Source: Caballeronia telluris
GTDB lineage: Bacteria; Pseudomonadota; Gammaproteobacteria; Burkholderiales; Burkholderiaceae
Reading direction: 5' to 3'
Length of the DNA: 64,000 nucleotides
Assembly (NCBI RefSeq): GCF_001544495.1
Contig: NZ_FCNZ02000012.1
Coordinates: 1 to 64,000 of the forward strand
Translations under genes and position numbers: made by a program
The notes under the pieces: generated by a model
What the model saw: the letters and a program-made list of their open reading frames with translations, nothing else
Databases searched by the model: none
Told to the model about the DNA's origin: nothing
Shown: one piece after another, positions 16,258 through 23,856 of the stretch
Numbering within the stretch: position 1 is the first letter of the stretch
How the letters are laid out: every line of letters starts with the position of its first letter

Positions 16258-17046
16258 ATGTTCAACGTCCGCATCCGAATCGCTCTGCTGATGACGGCGC
16301 TCTTCCTCGCCATCCCGCCGACGCCATCGTTCGCAGCCGCGACCGGCCTGCCGCTCGTCGTACCCGCGTATTTCGATCCCGTCGGCAAGGGCGCGGCCTT
16401 CTGGAACGAGCTCGCGACAACCGCCGCGAAAGTCCCCACCATCGTGATCGTCAATCCGAACAGCGGCCCGGGCCTGCGCGAAGACCCCGCCTACACGGCG
16501 GCCATCGCAAAGGTGCGGGCGGCGGGCGGCAAGGTGATCGGCTATGTGTCGTCGTCGTATGCGAAGCGTTCGCTGTCTGCCGTGGTGAGCGACATCAACC
16601 TGTACGTGTCGCTCTACAGGATCGATGGCTTTTTCATCGACGAAATGACGAACGACAGCGTCACGTCGCACGTCCAGTTCTATCAGTCGGTGTACAACTA
16701 CATCAAGGGCTTGTCGCCGCGCTATTCGGTGATGGGCAACCCGGGCACGAGCGTGCCCGAGCTTTACTCGAGCCTGCCGGCCGCCGATCAGTTCGTCGTA
16801 TTCGAGGACAGCGCGAAACGCTACGCGAGCTATGCGAGCGCGCCCTGGCAGGCGCGTTATCCGAAGTCGCGCTTCGTGCATGTCGTCTATGGCGTGGACG
16901 CTTCGCAGCTAGCGAAGACGATCCAGTTCGCGAGCACGCATGGTGCGGGCGGTGTGTTCGTCACCTCGACCGGATTGCCGAATCCGTATAAGAACCTGCC
17001 GGCCTACTGGAATCACGAAGTCGCCGCCGCGGCGGCGATCCGGTGA
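16258..17046 (+). CDS. Secreted spherulation-specific family 4 (spherulin-4-like) protein
   Basis: The 262-aa precursor has a signal peptide, MFNVRIRIALLMTALFLA, with likely cleavage after FAAA. The mature part matches the spherulin-4 family: LPLVVPAYFDPVG at the start, PTIVIVNPNSGPG, GGKVIGYVSSSYAKR and YRIDGFFIDEM, a TIM-barrel-like fold related to glycoside hydrolases with acidic residues after strands. AGGAGG lies 7 nt before the ATG, which fixes the start. Relatives occur near biofilm polysaccharide genes and may act on extracellular polysaccharide, though this is not shown here. The riboswitch candidate in its leader suggests production tied to c-di-GMP, and so to surface growth. Confidence 0.8.
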   Translation: MFNVRIRIALLMTALFLAIPPTPSFAAATGLPLVVPAYFDPVGKGAAFWNELATTAAKVPTIVIVNPNSGPGLREDPAYTAAIAKVRAAGGKVIGYVSSSYAKRSLSAVVSDINLYVSLYRIDGFFIDEMTNDSVTSHVQFYQSVYNYIKGLSPRYSVMGNPGTSVPELYSSLPAADQFVVFEDSAKRYASYASAPWQARYPKSRFVHVVYGVDASQLAKTIQFASTHGAGGVFVTSTGLPNPYKNLPAYWNHEVAAAAAIR

Positions 17047-17064
17047 CGGCACACGAACGCGCGT

Positions 17065-18453
17065 CTAAAAGATCTTCCCCGGGTTGAGAATGCCGTGCGG
17101 ATCGAGCGCCTGCTTGATCGCCCGCATCGATTCGACGTCGGCTTCCGTGCGGCTTTGGCGCAGGAAGTGCTTCTTCTTCACGCCGATGCCGTGCTCCGCC
17201 GAAATCGAGCCGTGGAATTCGCGCGTGACGTCGTAGACGATGCGGTCGATGTCGTCGTGATCGTGCTTCGGCATGCCCGGCACGTCCACGACGATGTGGA
17301 TGTTGCCGTCGCCGAGATGTCCGTAGACCAAGATCGTGGCACCCGGCCAGCGCTCGCGCAGACGCGCCTCGCAGAGCGCCGCCGCCTCGCCGACCTGCGC
17401 GATCGAAAAGCTGACGTCATAGGCGGCATGATCCGGAATGAAGCGCTGGTATTCGCCGGGGGCGTCGCGGATCGCCCAGAACGCCTGCGCATGCGCTTCC
17501 GACGAGGCCAGCGCCGCGTCGCTCACGATGCCTTCTTCGAGCATCGTCCCGAGAAACTCCTCGAAGGCTTCGCCGTGCCGGACCGGGTCCGTGCCCACGC
17601 TTTCCAGCAGCACGTAGAACGGATGCGGTGAGGCGAGCGGCGCGCGCAACGTGTCGAGATTGGCGAGCACCGTATCGTGATAGCCCGCCCACATCACCTC
17701 GAACGCGGAGACACCCGGCGCGAGTCCCGCCTGCGCGCGCGTGAGGAGCGTGGTGACGGCCGCGAAGTCGGGCAGGCCGCACCACGCGGTCGCGGTCGCC
17801 GTGGGTTTCGGCCGCAGACGCAGCACCGCGCGCGTGATGACGGCGAGCGTGCCTTCGCTGCCCGTCAGCAGGTGACGAAGATCGTAGCCGCTGTTGTTCT
17901 TGATCATCTTGTTGAGCCCGCCGACGACGGCGCCGCTCGCGAGCACGGCTTCGAGGCCCAGCACCTGATCGCGCATCATCCCGTACTTGATGACGCGGTT
18001 GCCGCCCGCGTTGGTCGCGAGATTGCCGCCGATCGAGCAGCTGCCGCGCGCGCCGAGATCGAGCGGAAAGTAGAAGCCCGCCGCGCTCGCCGCTTCCTGG
18101 ACCACTTGCAGCGGCGTGCCCGCTTCGACCGTCATGGTGCCCGACACGGCATCGATTTCCACGATGCGGTTCATGCGGTCGAGGCTCAGCGCGACCTCGT
18201 CGCCGCGCAGGTTCGCGCCGCCGACGAGTCCCGTCAGGCCGCCTTGCGTGACGACCGGCAGCGCGTGGCGCGTGCAGAGAGCGAGCGCCGCCGCGACTTC
18301 GGCCGTATCGCGCGGCCTGACGAGCGCGAGCGGCACGGCGCTCGGCAACCCGCTCCAGTCTTCGACGCGGCGGTCGCCGAATTCGCCGGGAAGCATCACC
18401 ACTTGCGCGCCGAGCGTTTCCCGCAACGCGCGCACCCCTTCGTCTGCTGCCAT
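17065..18453 (-). CDS. FAD-binding oxidase of the D-lactate / D-2-hydroxyglutarate dehydrogenase type
   Basis: The 462-aa protein has an N-terminal PCMH FAD domain (LALVRPRDTAEVAAAL, TQGGLTGLVGGAN, GSCSIGGNLATNAGG and LTGSEGTLAVIT) and a C-terminal FAD-oxidase C domain with GHLGDGNIHI and AEHGIGVKKKHFL. Members oxidise 2-hydroxy acids such as D-lactate, D-2-hydroxyglutarate or glycolate. The VYGHLGDGN motif carries the metal-binding His typical of this group. AGGAGA lies before the ATG at 18453; upstream frame is open but without a ribosome site. The aldo/keto reductase gene 49 nt upstream on the same strand may be co-transcribed. The substrate cannot be fixed from sequence. Confidence 0.87.
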   Translation of the reverse strand: MAADEGVRALRETLGAQVVMLPGEFGDRRVEDWSGLPSAVPLALVRPRDTAEVAAALALCTRHALPVVTQGGLTGLVGGANLRGDEVALSLDRMNRIVEIDAVSGTMTVEAGTPLQVVQEAASAAGFYFPLDLGARGSCSIGGNLATNAGGNRVIKYGMMRDQVLGLEAVLASGAVVGGLNKMIKNNSGYDLRHLLTGSEGTLAVITRAVLRLRPKPTATATAWCGLPDFAAVTTLLTRAQAGLAPGVSAFEVMWAGYHDTVLANLDTLRAPLASPHPFYVLLESVGTDPVRHGEAFEEFLGTMLEEGIVSDAALASSEAHAQAFWAIRDAPGEYQRFIPDHAAYDVSFSIAQVGEAAALCEARLRERWPGATILVYGHLGDGNIHIVVDVPGMPKHDHDDIDRIVYDVTREFHGSISAEHGIGVKKKHFLRQSRTEADVESMRAIKQALDPHGILNPGKIF

Positions 18454-18502
18454 GACTCTGTCTCCTTTCGTTATCGCGATTGCGGCCTTCATCATAAACA
18501 GA

Positions 18503-19483
18503 TCAGACGAAGCCCGCGATCGCATGCGGCACATACGGCGCTTCGAGGCGCGCGATTTCATCCGCCGACAGATCGAGCGACAGCGCGGCGAGTGCGTCCG
18601 TCAGATGCGCGGGCTTCGATGCGCCGACGATCGGCGTCGTCACCGCCGCCTTCTGCGCGACCCACGCGAGCGCGACCTGCGCGCGCGGCACGCCGCGCTC
18701 CGCCGCGACGGCGGCCACCGCTTCGATCACCGCGCGGTCCGCTTCGAGCGAGCGCTCGTAGAGCCCGCTGCCGAAGTCGTCGGTTTGCTGCCGTTCGCTC
18801 GACTCGTTCCAGTCGCGCGTCAGGCGCCCGCGCGCGAGCGGGCTCCACGGCATCACACCGATGCCCATGTCTTCGCACAGCGGCAGCATCTCGCGCTCTT
18901 CCTCGCGATACAGCAGGTTCAGATGATTCTGCATCGTGACGAACGGCGTGAAGCCGCGCTCGCGCGCGGTGTAGAGCGCCTTGCTGAACTGCCACGCATA
19001 CATCGACGACGCGCCGATATAACGCGCCTTGCCCGCCTTCACGACATCATGGAGCGCTTCGAGCGTTTCCTCGATCGGCGTGTGATAGTCCCAGCGATGG
19101 ATCTGGTAAAGATCGACGTAATCGGTGCCGAGGCGGCGGAGGCTGTTGTCGATTTCGTTGAAGATGGCCTTGCGCGACAGTCCCGCGCCGTTCGGACCCG
19201 GACGCATGCGGTTGAACACCTTCGTCGCGATCACGAGGTCGTCGCGCTTGGCGAAGTCACGCAGCGCCCGTCCGACGATTTCCTCCGACGTGCCGTCCGA
19301 ATACGCGTTAGCGGTATCGAAGAAATTGATGCCGGCTTCGAGCGCCTGCCGGATGAGCGGTCGGCTCTCGTCTTCGTCGAGCGTCCACGGATGCTTGCCG
19401 CGCGAAGGCACGCCGTAAGTCATGCAGCCAAGACACAGACGCGAGACGTCGAGTCCCGTCGAGCCGAGTTTCACGTACTCCAT
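18503..19483 (-). CDS. Aldo/keto reductase (YajO/Tas-like)
   Basis: The 326-aa protein is an (alpha/beta)8 NADPH-dependent reductase. It starts MEYVKLGSTGLDVSRLCLGCM and carries the catalytic-Tyr block FFDTANAYSDGTSEEIVGRAL, a VIATKVF lysine, YQIHRWDYHTP with the catalytic His, and C-terminal VTTPIVGASKPAHL for cofactor binding. It reduces aldehydes or ketones to alcohols; the YajO-like branch is implied by MRPGPNGAGLSRKAI. AAGGAGCG sits 7 nt before the ATG. Upstream frame extends to 19645 without a ribosome site. It precedes the FAD oxidase gene on the same strand. Confidence 0.88.
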   Translation of the reverse strand: MEYVKLGSTGLDVSRLCLGCMTYGVPSRGKHPWTLDEDESRPLIRQALEAGINFFDTANAYSDGTSEEIVGRALRDFAKRDDLVIATKVFNRMRPGPNGAGLSRKAIFNEIDNSLRRLGTDYVDLYQIHRWDYHTPIEETLEALHDVVKAGKARYIGASSMYAWQFSKALYTARERGFTPFVTMQNHLNLLYREEEREMLPLCEDMGIGVMPWSPLARGRLTRDWNESSERQQTDDFGSGLYERSLEADRAVIEAVAAVAAERGVPRAQVALAWVAQKAAVTTPIVGASKPAHLTDALAALSLDLSADEIARLEAPYVPHAIAGFV

Positions 19484-19619
19484 GGATTCGCTCCTTGCTG
19501 GAAGGTTGCCGGTGTCTGCCTGTGACCGGCGCACACGGCGTGCCGTTCCCGGGCGTGTCGTTTCGCATGGCAACTGAAAGCGTTCTAAAGTTCCGGCTTT
19601 ACCGACCGATAGTTCCCTG

Positions 19620-20951
19620 ATGGCACTTCCAATCCAACCGTCCACGATGAGTCAAGCCGAAGCACGACAGGTCCGCGAACCCGATGACGCCGAGCGGTCG
19701 CGCCTGCGCCGCGCCATCGTCGCGACCGTCATCGGCAACGGCTTTGTCGCGTACGACTTCACGGTGTACAGCTTTTCGGCCGGCATCATCGGGCGGCTCT
19801 TCTTCCCTTCGCACGACGCCGCTTCGTCGCTGCTGCTGTCGCTCGCGACCTTCGGCGCGGGCTTCGTCATGCGCCCGCTCGGCGCGTTCCTGATCGGCCG
19901 CGTCGCGGACAGTCGCGGCCGGCGCGCGGGCATGACGCTGTCGATCGCGCTCATGACCGTCGGGACGTGGCTGATCGCCTGCCTGCCGACGCCCGCGACC
20001 ATCGGCTGGGCCGCGACCGTCCTGATGGTGATCGCGAGACTGCTGCAGGGGCTGGCCGCGGGCGGCGAGATCGGGCCGGCGTCGGCATCGCTGATGGAAT
20101 CCGTCGCCTACGGGCGGCGCTGTTTCATCGTCAGCTGGCGCGGCGCGAGCCAGGGCGCGGCCGCGTGCGCGGCGGCGCTCGTCGGAGCCTCGACGACGGC
20201 GCTCCTCTCGCCCGCCGCGATGCACGACTGGGGCTGGCGCGTTCCGTTCGTGCTCGGCGGGCTGATCGGGCCGGTCGGCTGGTATCTGCGGCGGCGCCTG
20301 CCCGCCACGCCCGTCGCGCGCCGCGCGCGCACGCCGCTCGCGCAGGTCGTGCGGGAAGACGGCCGCGCGCTCGCCTGCGGCATCCTGATGATGGCGGCGC
20401 CTTCGGTGAGCATCTACGTCGCCGTGTTCTACATGCCGAGCTACCTCGTGCACACGCTGCACCGCCCCCCGGCGATCAGCCTCCTCACCGCGTCGCTCTC
20501 CGGGCTCGTCATTCTGGTGACGACGCCGCTCGTCGCCCATTTCGCCGACCGGCTCGCGAGCCGCAAGACGCTGCAGTACGCATCGCTCTGCGCGGCGCTC
20601 GTGACGGCGTATCCGGCCTTCCTCGCGCTCACGCACGGCGCGGCCGATCTGGTCGCGCTCGCCGTCATCACGGCCTATGTCGCGCTTGCCGTGAACAACG
20701 CGGGCGCCAGTTCGGTCCTGATGCTCGAAGCGTTCCCGACGCACCGGCGCGCGGCGGCGCTCTCGGTGATCTACGCGGTCGGCGTGGTCGCGTTCGGCGG
20801 ATTTTCGCCGCTGATGGTCGCGTGGCTGATCGACGTCACCGGCAATCCGATGACGCCCGCCTGGTATCTGCTGGCGGCGACCTGCGTGACGCTCGTCGGG
20901 CTCAGGCGCTTTCCGGAACGTGCGTCAGGCGAACGGCCGGCCAGCGCGTGA
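19620..20951 (+). CDS. MFS transporter, metabolite:proton symporter type
   Basis: This 443-aa, 12-helix protein resembles the ShiA/ProP branch of sugar-and-metabolite porters: the early helix has GNGFVAYDFTVYSF, the loop 2-3 motif reads GRVADSRGRRAGM, and helix 5 has RLLQGLAAGGEIGPASASLMES. The family imports dicarboxylates, shikimate or osmolytes with protons; the substrate is not predictable. No strong ribosome site precedes either 19620 or the second Met at 19647. It is divergent from the aldo/keto reductase gene, and its 3' end overlaps the convergent AraC gene by 27 bp, an arrangement that could allow antisense effects. Confidence 0.82.
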   Translation: MALPIQPSTMSQAEARQVREPDDAERSRLRRAIVATVIGNGFVAYDFTVYSFSAGIIGRLFFPSHDAASSLLLSLATFGAGFVMRPLGAFLIGRVADSRGRRAGMTLSIALMTVGTWLIACLPTPATIGWAATVLMVIARLLQGLAAGGEIGPASASLMESVAYGRRCFIVSWRGASQGAAACAAALVGASTTALLSPAAMHDWGWRVPFVLGGLIGPVGWYLRRRLPATPVARRARTPLAQVVREDGRALACGILMMAAPSVSIYVAVFYMPSYLVHTLHRPPAISLLTASLSGLVILVTTPLVAHFADRLASRKTLQYASLCAALVTAYPAFLALTHGAADLVALAVITAYVALAVNNAGASSVLMLEAFPTHRRAAALSVIYAVGVVAFGGFSPLMVAWLIDVTGNPMTPAWYLLAATCVTLVGLRRFPERASGERPASA

Positions 20952-22073
20952 CACGCGCGCCGCAGCGTCGCGCCGCAGATCGAGCGAGCGCAGACGCGCG
21001 TCCTGCGGACTCATGTCGAAGGCCCGGCGAAACGCGCGCGTAAAGTCCGACGCGCTCTTGAAACCGAGCCCGTAGGCGATGTCGGTCACCTGGAGATGCG
21101 GGAAGCGCACGAGTTCGTCGGCCGCCTCGCGCAGCCGTCGATGACGGATATACGCGCCGAGGCCGCCCTCGTGCTCGAACCAGCGATAGAGCGTCGCCCG
21201 CTTGAGTCCGAGCGCTTCGACCACCCGCATCGGCGTGAGATCGCCCTGATGCAGGTTCGCGTCGATGAAGCGCCTCACCTGTCCCATCAGCGCGCGCTGC
21301 ACGGCCGCGCGGCCCGTGTCCGTCAGCTTCGTCTCCTCGCGAAACGCCGCGATCAGGAGCTGCGCGCCCGCATCGAGCGTGCGGGCGGCGTCCGCGGCAT
21401 TCTCGGCATTCTCGGCATTCTCGGCGCCGAGGCCCGGCAGTTCGCGCGCCGTCGCGCCGAAGTGATCGAAGACGAGTTGCGCGAGCGGCGCTTGGTACGG
21501 CACGACGCGGCCGTGCAGCGCGTCGCCGTCGCCGAGTCCCGCTTCGACGATCGCGCGCGGCACGAACATCGTCAGCACGCGGCACGCCGGACGGTCCACG
21601 CGAAACGGCTGATTCATGTCGAACGCGACGATGCCCCGCACCGACCCCGGCGCGCTGCGCTTGCGGCTCACGCCGCTCACCTCGCCGGTTTCGCCTTCCG
21701 CATACACGTGAAACGCGAAATCGCGGCGCGTGTCGGCGGAAACGCGCGCGACCGAGCGCTCCAGACGCATCGCTTCGGTACGCGCGTCGGTGAAAACCAG
21801 TCCGCCGACCGAATGCAGGTCGATGTTCGCGCCGAAGCCGTCCGCGAGTTGCGTCTTCTGCGGCGGCACGTCGACGACGTGGCCCACCCGCGCGCGCCAC
21901 GCGAGCAACTGCTCGACGGCGGGAAGCGCGTGCGTGCTGAAGCGGGTCGACACGATGCCGGGACGCGGCGCGTCGTCGCGGGCAGGCCGGTCGGCGTTCG
22001 GACTCGAATTCATAGACGGTGGTCGAGGCGGCGGCGCGCGGTCATTCGCACGGGCGGGAGCGGCCGTCGCCAT
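20925..22073 (-). CDS. AraC-family transcriptional regulator
   Basis: The 382-aa protein has an N-terminal sensing region of the AraC-binding-like (AraC_binding_2) type (residues about 40-220, with VFTDARTEAMRLERS and GIVAFDMNQPFRVDRPACRV). A C-terminal double-HTH follows: LTPMRVVEALGLKRATLYRWFEH, then QVTDIAYGLGFKSASDFTRAF. A short Glu-Asn-Ala repeat joins the two and is encoded by a 9-bp tandem repeat. Two starts are possible, 22073 and 22013; neither has a strong ribosome site. The gene converges on the MFS gene with overlapping ends and could regulate it, though no operator was recognised. Confidence 0.82.
   Translation of the reverse strand: MATAAPARANDRAPPPRPPSMNSSPNADRPARDDAPRPGIVSTRFSTHALPAVEQLLAWRARVGHVVDVPPQKTQLADGFGANIDLHSVGGLVFTDARTEAMRLERSVARVSADTRRDFAFHVYAEGETGEVSGVSRKRSAPGSVRGIVAFDMNQPFRVDRPACRVLTMFVPRAIVEAGLGDGDALHGRVVPYQAPLAQLVFDHFGATARELPGLGAENAENAENAADAARTLDAGAQLLIAAFREETKLTDTGRAAVQRALMGQVRRFIDANLHQGDLTPMRVVEALGLKRATLYRWFEHEGGLGAYIRHRRLREAADELVRFPHLQVTDIAYGLGFKSASDFTRAFRRAFDMSPQDARLRSLDLRRDAAARVSRAGRPFA
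21396..21422 (-). repeat. Three 9-bp tandem repeats inside the AraC gene
   Basis: GGCATTCTC occurs three times in a row and encodes an ENAENAENA linker on the minus strand. Gain or loss of units keeps the frame, so it would change linker length only. Confidence 0.85.
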
Positions 22074-22250
22074 TTTTGTTCTGCGGATTTGAGACGCATG
22101 GTAAAGCCGGTCGAAGTCAGCACGTTATCTTGTTTTCCCGAAGTCGGCAGTTGCGCGAAGCGTGCGCGAAACGCCGCCGATTCCCTGTTTACGGCAGCGC
22201 AACCCGGAAAACACAGCCTCGGCGCCGCGAGGATGCCGGGGCCACACGAG

Positions 22251-22538
22251 ATGAGTACCCCCATGACCAGCAAGTCCGCCCATGTCGACGGCGCGAAACT
22301 GTTGCCGTCGAATCTGGCGGATAGCGAACTCGACCATCTGGAACGCGTGATCGAATCGTTCGCGCGCTCCAACAAGCCGCACATGCTCGGCTGGCTCGAC
22401 GACGACTATTGGCAGAAACGCGTGCGTACGCTGGCCAAGGAGAACGACCTCGTCGCGGCCCAACGTCAGCGCGTGCTGCGGCTGCTCGATTTGCTCGAAC
22501 GCAAGGCCTTGCTCAGCGAGCGCAGCCGCGCCGCCTAG
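22251..22538 (+). CDS. Conserved hypothetical protein, 95 aa
   Basis: The protein is mostly helical and charged, with SELDHLERVIESFARSN, a central HMLGWLDDDYWQKRVRTL and an RQRVLRLLDLLERKALLS heptad-like C-terminus. It has no signal peptide or membrane segment, so it is probably cytosolic. Starts at 22251 (MSTPMTSKS) or 22263 are possible; the frame is open back to about 22098, and a weak GAG precedes 22251. I recall similar small proteins in Burkholderiaceae without known function. It is divergent from the AraC gene. Confidence 0.6.
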   Translation: MSTPMTSKSAHVDGAKLLPSNLADSELDHLERVIESFARSNKPHMLGWLDDDYWQKRVRTLAKENDLVAAQRQRVLRLLDLLERKALLSERSRAA

Positions 22539-22980
22539 TGCGTCGCGCGCGAATCGTCGGAGCGGCGTCGCGAGCGGTTCTGCGGCGCGGCGCGCCGGGC
22601 GGTTTACTTGCCATTCCCCCCGCGACGCATCCGTTTCTCTCCACCGAGTCAGCGCGGCCTGCATCTTCCGCCGCTTCTCCGGCCCGTTGCGTAAAGCATG
22701 CGAAAAACGCCGAGCGCGTCCGCGAACGTGGCGACCGTCCAGTCGCGTTCGGGATCGCGATGGACCGTCGCAAGGCCGCTCGGGCGCCGCGCTCGCGATT
22801 TCCGCGAATACGCACGCATACCGACGCGCCGGCGCATGCGAACCGAACTGATCGGCCGGGAAACGGTCGGAATGAGCACTGACTGCACCGAACGGCGCAC
22901 GCGCCGCCGCCCAGAATCGAACGATTGCCACGCGATGGCATGTTCGGTGCTAGTTCTGCGACCATGAATGGGAGCACGCC
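22539..22980. other. Intergenic region without a supported gene
   Basis: About 440 bp of high-GC DNA. Open frames exist on both strands but have Arg/Ser/Pro-rich shadow-like composition and no ribosome sites. The promoter of the 122-aa gene at 22981 should lie here; no clear -35/-10 pair was picked. Confidence 0.4.
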
Positions 22981-23349
22981 ATGAGGATCGCATTGACACA
23001 TGAGCTGGGTCTGAAACGAATCGCCCGAGGGGCGGCGGAACAACTCGCGGCGCTATGGCCGAAGCCGCGCGGCGACGGGCCCGACGCGGCGCCGGGCGGC
23101 GACCCGGCCGTAGTGGGCGTCATCGACGACTGTTATTCCGAGGCGGTCAACTTCCGTTTCGAGATGCACGGCGTGACGCACCGGGGCCTCGTGACTTACG
23201 ACGCTTTGAAAATTCGCCACGGTGATGCGGGCCACGAGCCGGAAATGGCGCTGTTCCTTCAGCACGCGCAGGAGATTTGCGCGTCGGCGGCCGAGAAAGT
23301 GTCGCGCGGCGAAGCCGAGCCCGTCGTGCTCGAAACCGAAGACATCTAG
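22981..23349 (+). CDS. Hypothetical protein, 122 aa, possibly DUF1488-like
   Basis: The ATG at 22981 is preceded by GGGAGC. After a helical N-terminus (LGLKRIARGAAEQLAALW), a central stretch VGVIDDCYSEAVNFRFEMHG followed by RGLVTYDALKIRHG looks like the short beta-sheet of DUF1488 proteins, and a final helix (EMALFLQHAQEICASAAEK) ends the chain. The family likeness is only by pattern and is not certain. No transmembrane or export signal is visible. It converges on the small gene at 23371. Confidence 0.6.
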   Translation: MRIALTHELGLKRIARGAAEQLAALWPKPRGDGPDAAPGGDPAVVGVIDDCYSEAVNFRFEMHGVTHRGLVTYDALKIRHGDAGHEPEMALFLQHAQEICASAAEKVSRGEAEPVVLETEDI

Positions 23350-23370
23350 CGCGCCGAAACGCGCCTGCCC

Positions 23371-23673
23371 TCAGGCCGCGCGACGCGTCATCGTTCCGTC
23401 CGGCTGCTGCTCGCGGGCGATGAACACCGAAAGCGCATTCTCAAGACGGACGAGCCTCACTTTCTGCGGCGGCAGCAGATCGAAGCGCATCTGAAGTTCG
23501 GCGATGCGTCCGAGCCAGTACTGCGCGGTGAACGTCGCCGGCGTATTTCGGTGGCCGGATTGGACGTAATGCCCGATCACCATTTCCAGATGAACGATCG
23601 CCGGTTCGGCCGCGCACGCGGCATGGCGATACATCTTGGGCGTCTTTTCGTCGAGATGAAGTCGATTCTGCAT
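23371..23673 (-). CDS. Hypothetical protein, 100 aa
   Basis: This small protein begins MQNRLHLDEKTPKMYRHAAC and has a helical middle (AIVHLEMVIGHYVQSGH, then FTAQYWLGRIAELQMRFDLLPPQKVRLVRLENAL). Codon use is typical of the region and an AGGCAGACG precedes the ATG at 23673. No family was recognised. It lies downstream of the hybrid histidine kinase on the same strand only in the sense of sharing orientation; the kinase ends at 23857, so the genes are separate transcription steps in the order small gene after kinase. Confidence 0.55.
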   Translation of the reverse strand: MQNRLHLDEKTPKMYRHAACAAEPAIVHLEMVIGHYVQSGHRNTPATFTAQYWLGRIAELQMRFDLLPPQKVRLVRLENALSVFIAREQQPDGTMTRRAA

Positions 23674-23856
23674 CGTCTGCCTGCGGGTCAGGATTGAGTG
23701 GCGACCTTAGGCAATCTTCATACCTGAACGCGGCGCAAAGCCGCCCCGCCCCCGCCCCACAAGGGTTTTCCCGACATCGCCTTGCGCCGAACCGCCCCGC
23801 GCGCACGGCAAAAAGCGCCAACGTCTCTGCCGAAACTACAACCCGTTTCAGCCGCT

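Noticed and set aside
22649-22999. Minus-strand frame containing a protein-like stretch before the 122-aa gene
   Set aside because: Flanked by Arg/Ser-rich shadow sequence with no ribosome site, and it overlaps the start and likely promoter of the real gene at 22981.
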